The notes beneath the pieces were generated by a model that ran no database searches, had not been told where the DNA came from, and was given only the letters and a program-made list of their open reading frames with translations. 64,000 nt of DNA from Rhizobium sp. TH2 (GTDB taxonomy: Bacteria; Pseudomonadota; Alphaproteobacteria; Rhizobiales; Rhizobiaceae), in assembly GCF_024707525.1 (NCBI RefSeq), contig NZ_CP062233.1:124001-188000 (forward strand). The letters run 5' to 3'. The position numbers and the translations under genes are program-made. Of this stretch, positions 26,503-35,927 are shown one piece after another; positions within the stretch are counted from its first letter, which is position 1; each line of letters begins with the position of its first letter.

Positions 26503-27130
26503 ATGATCATTCTGGCAGTCTGCATTGGGCGTCCCGAGATTCTTCCTGGAAAACGTCAGAGGACCGGCATCAACAAGCATGCGGTTATTGGCTCGCTGTC
26601 CGTTGACCAAGGGTGGTTTAGCAGGTGACGCGATCTGTGATCGAAGATATCACGGCGACCCTGATCAGGCGGTCTACGTGGAAGGTAGCCGAAGCCTTGA
26701 TCAGTGGCGCGCCGACCTGGGCATGTCGATAGCGTACGGAGAGTTTGGGGAAAATCTCGTCATCAATGACCTCGACAACAAAATCGTGGCGGTTGGGGAC
26801 AGACTAGTGATTGGAGAAGTCGTTCTCGAGGTGACGGCACCAAGAATGCCCTGTGCAACCTTCGCAGCCAAAATGAACGATCCGCAATTCGTGAAGCGTT
26901 ACCGAAAGGCGGAGCGACCCGGCTTTTTCTGCAGAGTGATCAAGGCGGGAGAGGTCAAAGCCGGAATGAGCGCCACGCTGAAACCTTACACCGGAAAACG
27001 GATCACCATGCCCGACATGATGAGGGATTACGGCAGGACGATCGCTGGCGAGAGGTTAGCCGACTACTTGGCTACTCCAATTCATGAAAAGCTGCGGGCA
27101 TCACTAACCACTGGAAAAGTTAAATTCTGA
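26503..27130 (+). pseudogene. MOSC-domain (YiiM-like) protein, frameshifted
   Basis: True start at 26503: MIILAVCIGRPEILPGKRQ, the YiiM-like opening, runs to SVDQG. At about 26614 an extra base shifts the frame; the next frame continues GLAGDAICDRRYHGDPDQAVYVEG, FGENLVINDLDNKIVAVGDRL, and MPCATFAAKMND with the MOSC Cys, ending with a YiiM-like helical C-terminus. MOSC proteins bind molybdenum cofactor, and YiiM reduces N-hydroxylated compounds. A start at 26525 in the second frame would give a protein missing only part of the first strand, so residual function is possible. Confidence 0.75.
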
Positions 27131-27475
27131 AAGCCACGAGCAAGCACGTCTCCGTATGGCGCTCAGTGGGACGTGTGCGTTCAAGATGTCGGCGGACAGG
27201 TGAATTGTGGGGCGCTGGACTGCGCCGCATCCAGGATCGCCGCTGGACCAACATCGCCGCGAGCAACAGACCTAGGCGAGAAGTCGTGGTCAGACGTGCA
27301 AGAAGCGGTGAAAACGCGGGGTTTTCGATGAAAGTGTTCCAAAACGATGCTTTAGGAAGCTGGAGTAAAAATATTAGCCACTGCACTCGGTGTTAACGTC
27401 AGCGATGATCATCTTGCGCAATAACGATCGGCGTCGAGCGATTTTCTATCGGCGGTTTGGTAATTTTCCGCCTTA
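27131..27475. other. Intergenic stretch, nothing recognised
   Basis: Between the MOSC gene and the large AI-2E-like gene. Short frames here lack ribosome sites. No hairpin with T-run seen. Confidence 0.35.
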
Positions 27476-29482
27476 ATGCGTTTACTCTTGGGCGCCATGG
27501 TAAATGATGGTGAGACTCTGAATTTGGAGCGGGCTTTGAGCGGGACTAATAACTTGGGTAACGCGGCGGCAGGGGTCCCTAACGGGTCGGGTTCTCTAGC
27601 GGGGAAGACGCTCTCTGGTCGAACTATCCTCACTCTCGTCGGAGTTGCGGTCGTACTCTACGTTGGTCAGGAAGTGTTCGTGCCCCTGGCGCTGGCACTG
27701 CTTCTAACCTTCACACTTGCGCCAATCGTGTCGTTCCTGCGCAAACGTTATGTACCCCGGATCGCGGCGGTCCTATTAGCTGTTACCGGCGCTTTCCTTG
27801 TGATTGTAGCATTTGGGTTCATCGCTGCGGGACAGGTCGCAAATCTCGCTGAAAACATTCCAACCTATCAGCGCAATATTGTCGCCAAGGTCAACGCGCT
27901 CAGCAAAGCTGGATCAGGCAACGGCGTGCTCGAACATCTCAGCAAAGTCGTTGAGCGGATCGGCTCGGAAATGCAGGACACGGCCGAGGAAAGCAAGCAG
28001 AACCAGAGCGGACCTGATCCTGTGCCCGTGGAGATCATCACGCGCGCCAATCCGGTCCAAACGCTGGGCAATTTCATTTTGCCGCTGATCAGACCTTTTG
28101 CAACGGCCGGTCTTGTTATCGTCCTCGTGATTTTCATGTTGCTGGAGCGTGAAGAGTTGCGGGACAGATTCATCCGCCTGGTTGGATTGGGAGATCTCCA
28201 CCGGACGACCACAGCACTTCAGGACGCCGGGACACGGCTGGGCAAATACCTGTTGATGCAGTTGATGGTGAATACTCTGTATGCCCTGCCCATTTCAATC
28301 GGCCTGTGGATGCTCGGCATTCCGAACGCAATTCTTTGGGGCCTGCTCACCCTCGTTCTCCGCTTCGTCCCCTATATTGGGCCTGTTATCGGCATGATCT
28401 TGCCGTTGTTTCTAGCACTTGCAATCGCACCGGGCTGGTCATTGGTGGCCTGGGTCGCCTCTCTTTTCATTGTTACTGAGCTGATCAGTAACAACGTCGT
28501 TGAACCCTGGCTTTACGGAAGCCACACTGGACTTTCCCCGTTTGCCATTATCGTATCCGCAATCTTCTGGTCGTGGCTCTGGGGGCCAGTAGGGCTTATG
28601 CTATCGACGCCGCTAACCGTGTGCCTCATGGTCCTTGGACGATACGTTCCGCAGTTCAGTTTCCTCGACGTGCTTTTTGGGAACGAGCCCGTGTTGCAGC
28701 CTCAGGAGAAGCTTTATCAAAGGTTGCTCGCGGGCGATCCGAACGAGGCGACGGACAATGCCGAGGATTTTCTCGAAGATGAATATCTTATCAATTACTA
28801 TGAGAAAGTCGGCCTCCCGGCTCTGCTGCTTGGCGAGCTGGACCGCCAGCGGGGGGTAATGACGGAGGCTCAGATCGCCGTGTTCGCATCCACCAGTCAA
28901 GTTTTAATAGGCAACCTTGCAGACATCGCGATAGAGGAGGAGTCGGAGGACGAGGACGTCGAAGCCGCCATACAAAGTCAACTTGACCTTGAAACCAACC
29001 TGCCGGATGGCGAAGGGAAAACCGTACTTTGCGTTGGCGGCCGAGGTGCGATCGATGACGCAGCCGCCTCGATGATCTCTCAGATTTTGGCGGTCCAGGG
29101 CGCGTCGGTTTCGCAGGCTGACCATTCGGCGTTGAGTGGCAAAAACCTAAACGCTTCAAGTCTCTCTGAGATCGACACCGTTCTACTGGTGTTCCTCAAT
29201 GCAGGCTCCAAAGCTCATGCCCGGCAGAGCGTCCGTCGTCTGAAGAGATTAAAGCCCACGCTTCGTGTTGGGATCGTAATGCCTTCATTGGACAGTCAGC
29301 GCGCTGCTCCGATATCGGCGGACGAAATCGATGCCGACTTTATCGCCTCTAACATCACGGAAGCAGTTCGCGATGCGCTGATCGTAGTCGAAGCTGTTGT
29401 GGTAAAGCCGATCACGAGGCGGGTAGTGAAACGTCGTCAACGTCGCAGTGGGGCACCAAAACCGAACGACGTTGTGGTTTGA
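27476..29482 (+). CDS. AI-2E family transporter with long cytosolic C-terminal extension
   Basis: 668 aa; an in-frame ATG at 27497 is an equally likely start. Residues 50-410 are the transporter: LTLVGVAVVLYVGQEVFVPLALALLLTFTLAPIV, LRFVPYIGPVIGMILPLFL, SNNVVEPWLYGSHTGLSPFAIIVSAIFWSWLWGPVGLMLSTP and CLMVLGRYVPQFSFLDVLFG. Residues 420-668 are soluble: an acidic helical part (EDFLEDEYLINYYEKVGLPALL), then an alpha/beta part (TVLCVGGRGAIDDAAASMISQIL, VLLVFLNAGSKAHARQSVRRL) resembling a receiver- or Rossmann-like fold, and a basic tail. This long type differs from the short AI-2E genes elsewhere in the window. Substrate unknown. Confidence 0.85.
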   Translation: MRLLLGAMVNDGETLNLERALSGTNNLGNAAAGVPNGSGSLAGKTLSGRTILTLVGVAVVLYVGQEVFVPLALALLLTFTLAPIVSFLRKRYVPRIAAVLLAVTGAFLVIVAFGFIAAGQVANLAENIPTYQRNIVAKVNALSKAGSGNGVLEHLSKVVERIGSEMQDTAEESKQNQSGPDPVPVEIITRANPVQTLGNFILPLIRPFATAGLVIVLVIFMLLEREELRDRFIRLVGLGDLHRTTTALQDAGTRLGKYLLMQLMVNTLYALPISIGLWMLGIPNAILWGLLTLVLRFVPYIGPVIGMILPLFLALAIAPGWSLVAWVASLFIVTELISNNVVEPWLYGSHTGLSPFAIIVSAIFWSWLWGPVGLMLSTPLTVCLMVLGRYVPQFSFLDVLFGNEPVLQPQEKLYQRLLAGDPNEATDNAEDFLEDEYLINYYEKVGLPALLLGELDRQRGVMTEAQIAVFASTSQVLIGNLADIAIEEESEDEDVEAAIQSQLDLETNLPDGEGKTVLCVGGRGAIDDAAASMISQILAVQGASVSQADHSALSGKNLNASSLSEIDTVLLVFLNAGSKAHARQSVRRLKRLKPTLRVGIVMPSLDSQRAAPISADEIDADFIASNITEAVRDALIVVEAVVVKPITRRVVKRRQRRSGAPKPNDVVV

Positions 29483-29944
29483 CTGAACCGCTCCGGGTTT
29501 GCCGGAGGCCATTTCGTTTTTATGCGGCCATGGCTGCTTCGTCCGGCATGGCGTGACATCACTCTTCAGCTTCGGCTCGCGGTATATCCTTCTGATAGGA
29601 AGAGCGTCCGAATATGGCTCTGCCGACGACGCCCGTGAGACCGGCGTCCTCAAATGCGTCCGTCAAGACGCACCAACGCTTGAGTGCCCTTTCGGGACGC
29701 TCCATCGGGCAGTCCGGTGGCTTCCGACAAGAAGGCCTTCAACGAGCCACGCCTGTCTCGGCGGTAGCAGATGGCGCCCACCTGCGCGACGTCGAACTCG
29801 ACGATTTCATCGGAAACTTCGTTCTGGAAATCGTCGTCAAGCATGTTCGCCTCCGGTTGATGGGGCGACCCCCAGATACATTAGTACGCACCCGTAATCG
29901 ATACCATCTGGGCTGCTGATCGACAGGGGTGTATTAATCACCTC
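29483..29944. other. Intergenic stretch with possible terminator
   Basis: A CTCCGG/CCGGAG hairpin near 29495-29512, with a T-run some bases later, may end the AI-2E-like transcript. Small frames on both strands (for example a 64-codon minus frame at 29650-29844) lack supporting features. Confidence 0.4.
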
Positions 29945-30379
29945 TCAAGCAAGCGCCTGGCGGCCGGTCACGACATCCATAGATATCGAGTAATAGGTCG
30001 GCGTTCGGTCGCCATCTTTGTCGCCATGATGAACGACCTGCCCCCCTACCTCCCACCAGTCATTGTGCCGTTGAAGGATTTTCCAAGCCTGCTGTTTCTC
30101 ATCGTCGCCAGTAAATTCATGAAATAGGCCCTGCACGACCGCACACTGCCATTTGTCGCGCCTCTCGATGTTCTCTACTTCAAGACAAACAACTGGATTT
30201 GACCGCATGAATTCGAGTTTCTGCCCCGGCATGGAAAAGGAATATATAAGTCTATTTGAACACACGAAGGTGATTGGAACAACGTAGGGCCGACCATCCT
30301 TGCAGCAGCCAAGCCGGCCTATGCGTTGGCTTTCAATGAACGCAACGCAAGCGCTGTCCGACATATCTTTGATGTTCAT
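29945..30379 (-). CDS. pyridoxamine 5'-phosphate oxidase-like flavin-binding protein
   Basis: 144 aa, ATG 30379 with GAGGAG upstream. Split-barrel pattern: SACVAFIESQRIGRLGCCKDGRPYVVPITF (strand, Arg-Leu-Gly turn, Pro-Ile), IYSFSMPGQKLEFMRSNPVVCLEVENIE, then WQCAVVQGLFHEFTGD. This is the small PPOX-like 'flavin-nucleotide-binding' group, which binds FMN or heme; true pyridoxamine oxidase residues are not evident. A stress-related reductase role is common for the group. It stands alone on the minus strand. Confidence 0.8.
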   Translation of the reverse strand: MNIKDMSDSACVAFIESQRIGRLGCCKDGRPYVVPITFVCSNRLIYSFSMPGQKLEFMRSNPVVCLEVENIERRDKWQCAVVQGLFHEFTGDDEKQQAWKILQRHNDWWEVGGQVVHHGDKDGDRTPTYYSISMDVVTGRQALA

Positions 30380-30458
30380 GGATGCTCCTCAATGGCAACA
30401 ACGGTGTCTGGGAAAGCCCAAGCCCTTGGCTTCAGCTCGATCCCTCTACAGCCGATAC

Positions 30459-30746
30459 TTAGGAACCGCCTTCTTCGCGCCACCGATCAAGCGCTTCAAC
30501 CTTAACCTGAACGGGCGTGCTGTCGCCGGGGCCGACACTAGCGCCCCGCGCATTGAGCGCGGCAGTCAGCTCGGGTTCTGTAGTGACGCCCGACTGAAAC
30601 AAGCTGATAAGAAAGCGCGCCGCGTCTCCGGTGGATTCCGGATCGACTTCGGCCTCCGTCCCACGGAAACCTGCCTTAATCAATATGGTATCAAGCATCG
30701 TTAGATTAGCCGATGTGAGGAAATGGCGGTGATTGGATACGGACAT
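30459..30746 (-). CDS. hypothetical protein
   Basis: 95 aa. N-terminus HRHFLTSANLTMLDTILIKAGF is similar to that of the gene two loci upstream (EFRQYFTNDDLGMLERVPIMQ), suggesting paralogues. Predicted helices flank an Asp-rich loop (GTEAEVDPESTGDAARFLI). No family known to me. Last of three consecutive minus-strand genes (31110-31529, 30758-31105, 30459-30746). Confidence 0.55.
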   Translation of the reverse strand: MSVSNHRHFLTSANLTMLDTILIKAGFRGTEAEVDPESTGDAARFLISLFQSGVTTEPELTAALNARGASVGPGDSTPVQVKVEALDRWREEGGS

Positions 30747-30757
30747 TGGTTTTCCTT

Positions 30758-31105
30758 TCAGTCTGGCACAGAGTTTTGGAAGTCACGCGCGCGCGCCATC
30801 ATCGAATCACGGCTGTAAAGCTCGTGGATTGTTTCCTCGTCGGAAACGAGAGCCGCGTCCTTTTCGAGGGCCACGTCCAGATCCGTGGGCGCAACATCGA
30901 TGAATTGCCTGACGGCTGTTCCAATGCCCATGGCAGGGATTTCGAGCACTGTCGAAAGCCGACGATAGGCCAAGAAGGACAGGCCCTCGATTAATTCCTC
31001 CTCTATCACGAGCTTGTAGGCTCCGGCCGGTTGGCTGGATATTTCCTTACCGACTGAAAAAGGGCGCCTGAAGGTTAGAAAGGATTCCACCGATCGGTTT
31101 GCCAT
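30758..31105 (-). CDS. hypothetical protein
   Basis: 115 aa from ATG 31105; a GTG at 31117, overlapping the previous stop, is an alternative. Mixed alpha/beta with FLTFRRPFSVGKEISSQPAGAYKLVIEEELIEGLSFLAYRR, reminiscent of small rhizobial proteins with a hydrophobic groove. No membrane segment. Middle gene of the three-gene set, nearly contiguous with both neighbours. Confidence 0.5.
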   Translation of the reverse strand: MANRSVESFLTFRRPFSVGKEISSQPAGAYKLVIEEELIEGLSFLAYRRLSTVLEIPAMGIGTAVRQFIDVAPTDLDVALEKDAALVSDEETIHELYSRDSMMARARDFQNSVPD

Positions 31106-31109
31106 CGGA

Positions 31110-31529
31110 TTAGCCACCGGCCGCTGGGGCTATATTGTGCGCTTCGGAAACTTGGCCTGCGTAGCCTTCGACCATCATTCGCCCAATGGGCGACGTGCCG
31201 GAGCCATGGCGGAAAAGACGGTCGTGGGGCGAGGCCTGGTTCTTGCTCACTTGACCCCCGAAACGATAGCCGGGCCGTGTGCCGAGCATCATCAGATCGC
31301 CTGCCGCCAGCATTCTCATCGGCACTTCCACCGGGGATTTCGTGGGCAATTCCATCGGGGTCAGATCATCTACGAGCGCGGCATAGAGTCGGTGCTCTTC
31401 GATGATTCCGGCCTGGAAGTTTCTCAGCATCCCCATCGTTCGCGATATTATAAATGCCTGCATGATGGGAACGCGTTCCAGCATGCCAAGGTCATCATTT
31501 GTGAAATATTGGCGAAATTCGGAAGACAT
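31110..31529 (-). CDS. hypothetical protein
   Basis: 139 aa, ATG 31529 with GGAGG eight bases upstream. Helical N-terminal half (YFTNDDLGMLERVPIMQAFIISRTMGMLRNFQAGIIEEHRLYAAL), then a likely disordered Gly/Ser-rich C-terminal part (RPGYRFGGQVSKNQASPHD). First gene of the three-gene set. The N-terminal pattern is shared with 30459-30746. Confidence 0.55.
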   Translation of the reverse strand: MSSEFRQYFTNDDLGMLERVPIMQAFIISRTMGMLRNFQAGIIEEHRLYAALVDDLTPMELPTKSPVEVPMRMLAAGDLMMLGTRPGYRFGGQVSKNQASPHDRLFRHGSGTSPIGRMMVEGYAGQVSEAHNIAPAAGG

Positions 31530-31617
31530 GACGTCCTCCTTCGGTTGGGGCTAGGGTTTCTGGTGTCCTACAAAAGCAGCGCCCGCTTTAAATGCTGCCA
31601 ACGAATCCACGCTGCAC

Positions 31618-31722
31618 TCAATTCGCGAACGAGGCAACTGAATTCCACATTGCGTTGCAGATCCGTGGTAGAACGTAGACGAGCTCTGCCCAGGACAGGC
31701 GAAGCGTGAAGCGACTGCACAT
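31618..31722 (-). pseudogene. 5' fragment of an SRAP/YedK-type gene
   Basis: A strong AAGGAGG site precedes ATG 31722, and the product starts MCSRFTLRLSWAELVYVL, the SRAP N-terminus with the catalytic Cys2 and a Trp-Ala-Glu-Leu-Val helix seen in rhizobial YedK. The frame then leaves the family and stops after 34 residues, with no continuation found downstream. SRAP proteins crosslink to abasic sites through Cys2 (HMCES/YedK, established). Relic with an intact translation start. Confidence 0.55.
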
Positions 31723-32003
31723 GCTGCCTCCTTGCCCCGCTCTTCGGCGAGGCGTCATCGACCGCCTCTGATGTAGCGCAAAATTGCCAGAGTAAGGAAT
31801 ACAGGCCAGAACACGACCTCCGCCAAATCCATTGGCCACGATCACTTGGCCCTGCCGCCAACGCGGAAAACAAATGAAATCGGGGTAAGGTCACCTGCAA
31901 CTCGCGGGTCGCAGGCTGTGCCAATACGGATCGACACGACAAAGTTCTTCTAATTGAACTCTCGTGAGTTTCGGTTCACTATGCTTCGGGCAAGGGCGCT
32001 TTC
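31723..32003. other. Intergenic stretch between divergent loci
   Basis: Separates the SRAP relic (minus) from the cyclase gene (plus). No operator recognised; only one GAAC half-site, so no LexA box. Confidence 0.3.
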
Positions 32004-33215
32004 ATGGCACAGGGTCACACACATGAGCAACCGATCGAGCTGAGACTTGCGCTGCGCTTTGCCAGGGTCGGGTACTACCTTGCGGCGATAGTAGGGGCCG
32101 TCTTCACGCCCATCGGATATTTCACCTTTCAATCCCCAGATTTCGCGATAGTCAGTATGTTCTTTGCACTGTGCTATCTTGTCTGTGCAATTATTGCGAC
32201 GACGAAGGTCGCCGCCTGGGCCAGACTGCTCATGTGCATCGTCGGTGGCGCTCATTACGCGACGACTCTTTTCTTTGTCGGTCCGTACGCCGGACTTCAA
32301 GCATTCGTAGCCGTGCTGATGGCGATGCCGATGGTCATGTTTGCCCGCAGCGAGCTGCGGCTGATAGTGCCCGCCTATGCTCTACAGCTGTCCTGTATCA
32401 TTGCTGGCGACGTCCTCGTGCACCGTTAGGGCGCACTGCTCGATCTGCCTTATGAGGCGCGACGGACCGCCTACTATAGCAATTTTCTCGCGGCCGCCGC
32501 GTTCATAACTTTCCTGCTGTACACCTACTCGCGATCTTCCATCCGCAACTATGTCAAGCTGCTTCATGAACGGGAGAAGACGGAACTGATGCTATATGAA
32601 CTGGTTCCGGCTGTGATCGCGGACAAGATGATCCGTGGTCAAAGCATTGATGCTGAAAGCCATGGCGAATGCTCTGTCTTGTTTGCCGATCTTGTCGGCT
32701 CCACGGACCTAGCCGCGCATTTGTCGCCGATGCATCTGGTCGAAGTGCTCAACGGCATTTTCAGCGACATTGACCAGGCATGCGAGCAGAACGGCATCGA
32801 AAAGATCAAGACGATTGGCGATTGTTACATGGCCGCGACGGGTGTTTTTCCCGGCCAGAACGGGCTGGGAGCCCTTGTTGTCGTTGGACTCTCGATCATC
32901 GACATCGTCAACTCTTGGTCGGATCAGATCGGGCACCCGCTTGCCGTTCGCGTTGGCATCAGCACGGGTCAGGTCGTTTCAGGAGTCATCGGGCGCACGC
33001 GGCCCTTGTTCGACGTGTGGGGCCAGACGGTCAACAACGCCAAACTGATGGAGGCAAATTGCGACCCCAACAGGGTCCTGGTCGCGGAGATGACGCATTG
33101 GCGTGTCAAGTCCAGCTTCGAGTTTGAACCCGCGCGCTCCATCACAGCCAAGAACAAAGCCGTATTCAAAGCCTACCTCGTGACCGGCCCCAAGAAGCTC
33201 GACACAGGCGCATGA
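32004..33215 (+). pseudogene. membrane-anchored class III adenylate cyclase split by an amber codon
   Basis: One frame throughout, interrupted by TAG at 32427-32429. First part (141 aa): about five membrane helices (VGYYLAAIVGAVFTPIGYF, IVSMFFALCYLVCAIIAT and others). After the stop come another helix (FLAAAAFITFLLYTYS), a linker (VKLLHEREKTELMLYELVPA) and the catalytic domain: SVLFADLVGSTDLAAHLSP with metal Asp, EKIKTIGDCYMAATG with the adenine-selecting Lys, and LFDVWGQTVNNAKLME with Asp and the transition-state Asn. These residues predict ATP, not GTP. Restart at ATG 32589 would give a soluble 208-aa cyclase domain, so the locus may still make enzyme; otherwise it is inactive. Confidence 0.8.
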
Positions 33216-33270
33216 ACGGAACCCCGGCCCGCCGCATTTTTTCTAGCAGTACCTCAAGGTCATCGCATCC

Positions 33271-33402
33271 ATGTTGCCGCGTGACGTGAACTTGACCGTC
33301 AACCCGGTCGGCGAAATGACAGATGAGGAATTGCTTGAGCGAAAACGAGACCTCGACGAAGAGATTATGCCAAAGCTGTTAGATCGGCCAAAAACCCATT
33401 GA
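33271..33402 (+). CDS. very small acidic protein, possible phage-gene remnant
   Basis: 43 aa from ATG 33271: LTVNPVGEMTDEELLERKRDLDEEI then MPKLLDR. The frame is open upstream with QYLKVIAS before the Met, and the combined piece resembles the end of phage-like proteins with an 'E-M-[ST]-D-[DE]-E-L' motif. Probably a fragment; a genuine microprotein is not excluded. Confidence 0.35.
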   Translation: MLPRDVNLTVNPVGEMTDEELLERKRDLDEEIMPKLLDRPKTH

Positions 33403-33445
33403 TGTGACGATTTATAGGTTTTCAAAGCGCCCACGGGCGCGCGCG

Positions 33446-33832
33446 TTAGGTGATCCAATGATTTGCAGCGTGGCCGGGCTGTTCGGCGTCATTCTCTTCA
33501 TTCGCTAGTTCGATCGGCGAAACCGCCCGCATCACCCCCAGACGACTAGCCACGCTGACCGACATAATCGACCACATCTCCTCGATGGCAAGCGCCTCAT
33601 CAATCAATGGGTGCTCAAGGCCGAGTGCGTCGGACATCGCCAAGAAAGTCGCGTCGAACTGCCTGGCTTTCTCCTCCACATCGCGATACAGCTTGGAAAC
33701 CGTGTCAAGGCTCGCGTCCTGATCGGTCAGCATAGTCGTGACGACATTCATTTTGATATTCGCGATTTCGCGCTGCTCTGTCATGCCGGCAAGCCAGTCG
33801 CGTTCGATTTCCTCGTCGACCACGACCATCAA
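33446..33832 (-). CDS. hypothetical protein
   Basis: 128 aa. Mostly helical, coiled-coil-like (ASLDTVSKLYRDVEEKARQFDATFLAMSDALG), no membrane segment. Coupled to the upstream gene by an ATGA overlap at 33829-33832. No family recognised. Confidence 0.55.
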   Translation of the reverse strand: MMVVVDEEIERDWLAGMTEQREIANIKMNVVTTMLTDQDASLDTVSKLYRDVEEKARQFDATFLAMSDALGLEHPLIDEALAIEEMWSIMSVSVASRLGVMRAVSPIELANEENDAEQPGHAANHWIT

Positions 33833-34077
33833 TCCGCAGCCCGCTTCGAGTAGCGCTCGCGTGCCCCGGCCTCGCAGGCGCTCAAAAGTTCGTCTGCGCC
33901 AACATGACCCATGCGATACTGGCGCATGATGAGGTCAGCAAGATCCTGTCGCGTCTCCTCGGTGTCGTAAAACCAATCCGCTGAGATGAGGGTGCCATAT
34001 ACGTGCTTGATCGATTGGAATTGCACCGGATCGATGCTCGTCGCTAGGGGAGTGGCATGCATGTCTGGCTCCATCAT
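33829..34077 (-). CDS. hypothetical protein
   Basis: 82 aa from ATG 34077 (MMEPDMHATPLATSID); a longer frame from 34152 is possible and neither start has a clear ribosome site. Helical, with FYDTEETRQDLADLIMRQYRMGHVGADELLSACEAGA. The second half has the helix-Gly-turn-Glu-helix outline seen in several small proteins of this region. First gene of a two-gene unit. Confidence 0.5.
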   Translation of the reverse strand: MMEPDMHATPLATSIDPVQFQSIKHVYGTLISADWFYDTEETRQDLADLIMRQYRMGHVGADELLSACEAGARERYSKRAAD

Positions 34078-34400
34078 GTCTTGCAGCGGGACGACATACT
34101 GAACTGCGATTTCCACGCTAAATACGTCGAACCAAGTGAACCTGACATGCATGGATGGGCTCGAAGGGAACGCCAGCAGTCGCGCGCCTCAAAGCAGGGC
34201 TGCGTGAGAAGACCGGGGTAATCTTAGGCAAAGGCCTGCGCGCTTAAGTATAGAACGCGCGCAGGCGAGCTTTGGTTCAGATATCAGGCCGGCGAGCCGC
34301 TATCAGCTTAGGGGTAGACCGCCGACTGATCGCTTGTACTCTGAAGTGATTTGGTCGTATGCGCAATCGCTAAGATACAACGCGACAAAATATGCCAGTT

Positions 34401-34601
34401 CTACTTGGCGGCCTCAGCGACCAGCGTTGCCATCGCCGCACGGACCTCAGCTTGGGGCCAGCCCTCAGCGACCGCTGCCGCGATCAGGTGCGCGCCGCCG
34501 CCAGTCTTCATCATAACGAAGTTGCCCCGCAAGGCCGCCTGGCACGTGACAGCGCGATTTGGGTGTCTCCGGGGGAGCAATGGGGGAGCGATCGGCAGCA
34601 T
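34401..34601 (-). CDS. small protein, MLPIAPPLLP family
   Basis: 66 aa. The N-terminus MLPIAPPLLPRRHPNRAVTC is nearly shared with the gene at 44769-44957, so the two are paralogues. The C-terminal half is helix, EGWPQAE turn, helix (AAVAEGWPQAEVRAAMATLV), one of the GW-turn proteins of this window. Function unknown. Confidence 0.6.
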   Translation of the reverse strand: MLPIAPPLLPRRHPNRAVTCQAALRGNFVMMKTGGGAHLIAAAVAEGWPQAEVRAAMATLVAEAAK

Positions 34602-34883
34602 CGCGTCGTCCTTCCTACGCGCATTTATCTTCGGTTTTCATCGTGTGTGGCGGCGATCTGAAACCGCCAACTTGTACATAGATTCGCATACTTCGTGTTC
34701 GAAGCTTGTCACGAAAGTAACTTGCTGCCTGACGTCAGCCGGATGTAGCTGCAATCACAAAAAACCCGATCGTGAGCAACGCAAAGACACATGCTTTTAG
34801 CCTGGCGCCACGGTGGTTCCTCCTCTAGGCCTCCGGAAGGTTCGAGAACATGCAGAGCGAGCGAAAACGCGGCATCCGGTAGC

Positions 34884-35084
34884 TCAGTTGGAGTTCGCAG
34901 CCATATGCCTGTGGTCGCGGGACCTCACCAAGTGCAGGCAGTAGTCATCCATTGCGTCAGCAAGCGACAGCGCGGCGTCGGTCTCGCGCCAACCTGATTG
35001 CACCATCGCCAGAACGGCCTGCCGCGCAATGTCCCGCGCCTCGCTCGCAGTTGTTGATCTTGATGCTTTAATGAACTTTGGCAT
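34884..35084 (-). CDS. small GW-turn protein
   Basis: 66 aa from ATG 35084 (MPKFIKASRSTTASEAR), chosen for the perfect AAGGAGG eight bases upstream; the frame is open further up to 35180. The core ARQAVLAMVQSGWRETDAALSLADAMDDYCLHL aligns directly with the product of 38710-38973, so they are paralogues. Two helices around the G-W-R-E turn. No known family. Confidence 0.65.
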   Translation of the reverse strand: MPKFIKASRSTTASEARDIARQAVLAMVQSGWRETDAALSLADAMDDYCLHLVRSRDHRHMAANSN

Positions 35085-35334
35085 GCGCAAGTCCCTCCTT
35101 AGGTCTCGGCATTGATCGTCCCGGGCAGTGCGTGGATGCGTGGGCAGTGTAGTCCACCGGCTCTGTTTGCGCAGATCCAACTGCCCGGGATTTCACGATG
35201 CCACAGGTGAGGAGCGTCGCAACCGAAACCAATCCTTAACCTTACCGTCAAACGACTTTCCCAGCCTTGACCACATGCTGACTGCCATGCCATTTGTTTT
35301 GGGACGCGCCTGTTTCATTTTGATATCGCGCATC

Positions 35335-35470
35335 TGCACCTTGCTGGCGATCAAATTTGGCCGAGAAGCTCAGCGATTCGACAACCTCATCACATGATGG
35401 ACAGTATGAGGCCTATCCCGATCGGGAAGGGCTGATCCTGCGCACGGGCGACCGGAAGCGAGGGGGCTCC
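35335..35470 (+). pseudogene. internal fragment of an SRAP/YedK-type gene
   Basis: Reading across two frames gives CTLLAIKFGREAQRFDNLIT and GQYEAYPDREGLILRTGDRK, matching FVQDAQSFDNLV and SYEVYPDREGLILRNTASG of the SRAP gene at 47011. Neither start nor catalytic Cys2 is preserved, and the rest of the gene is absent. A terminator follows about 240 bp downstream. Clear relic. Confidence 0.6.
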
Positions 35471-35706
35471 TGTTTCGTTGTCGGACCCGACTGGAAAGGA
35501 GAGAAGCCCATCGCCATCAAGCAGGTCTTCATCTCCTTCACCTCGTTTGATTTGCCAACTTCGCACTTCTGAGAGTTGACAGCGGCATGGTCTACGGAAC
35601 CTTTCCGGAGCCGATCCATTCTAGATGCACAGCTGTGGATCGTCCCCCGCCTCTTTTGACCACAGCCAAGAGCATCCTTCCCCCCGTGGGATGACTCCAG
35701 TCAAAT

Positions 35707-35741
35707 AACCCGATGCCTTCCCCCTGAGGCGTCGGGTTTTT
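35707..35741 (+). terminator. Rho-independent terminator
   Basis: AACCCGATGCC (35707-35717) pairs with GGCGTCGGGTT (35728-35738, one G-T pair), followed by TTTTT. With no intact gene upstream on the plus strand, it is probably left over from the decayed SRAP gene. Confidence 0.75.
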
Positions 35742-35927
35742 CATGGGAAGATTACGTTCGTTGCCTTGTTCATGCACCGAATACAAATGCTAGTCTATTG
35801 AATAATATATAAAATACTGAAGGGATATTTTTTCAGTCCACCCAATTATCCACCATGGCATTCGATGCTACCTGACACTTTTGACCAAAAGGGCCGCGCG
35901 GAGTTAGAGCTGTGGATGGCGGTGCGC

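Noticed and set aside
34235..34265. Hairpin CCTGCGCGC/GCGCGCAGG as a terminator
   Set aside because: Perfect stem but no T-run on either strand and no gene end close enough; left unannotated.
34871..34895. tRNA D-arm-like string (GGTAGCTCAGTTGG)
   Set aside because: No matching acceptor, anticodon or T-arm in the next 80 bases; the string overlaps the stop region of the minus-strand gene at 34884 and looks coincidental.
35592..35786. 64-codon minus-strand frame
   Set aside because: It runs through the perfect terminator at 35707-35741 and has no ribosome site.
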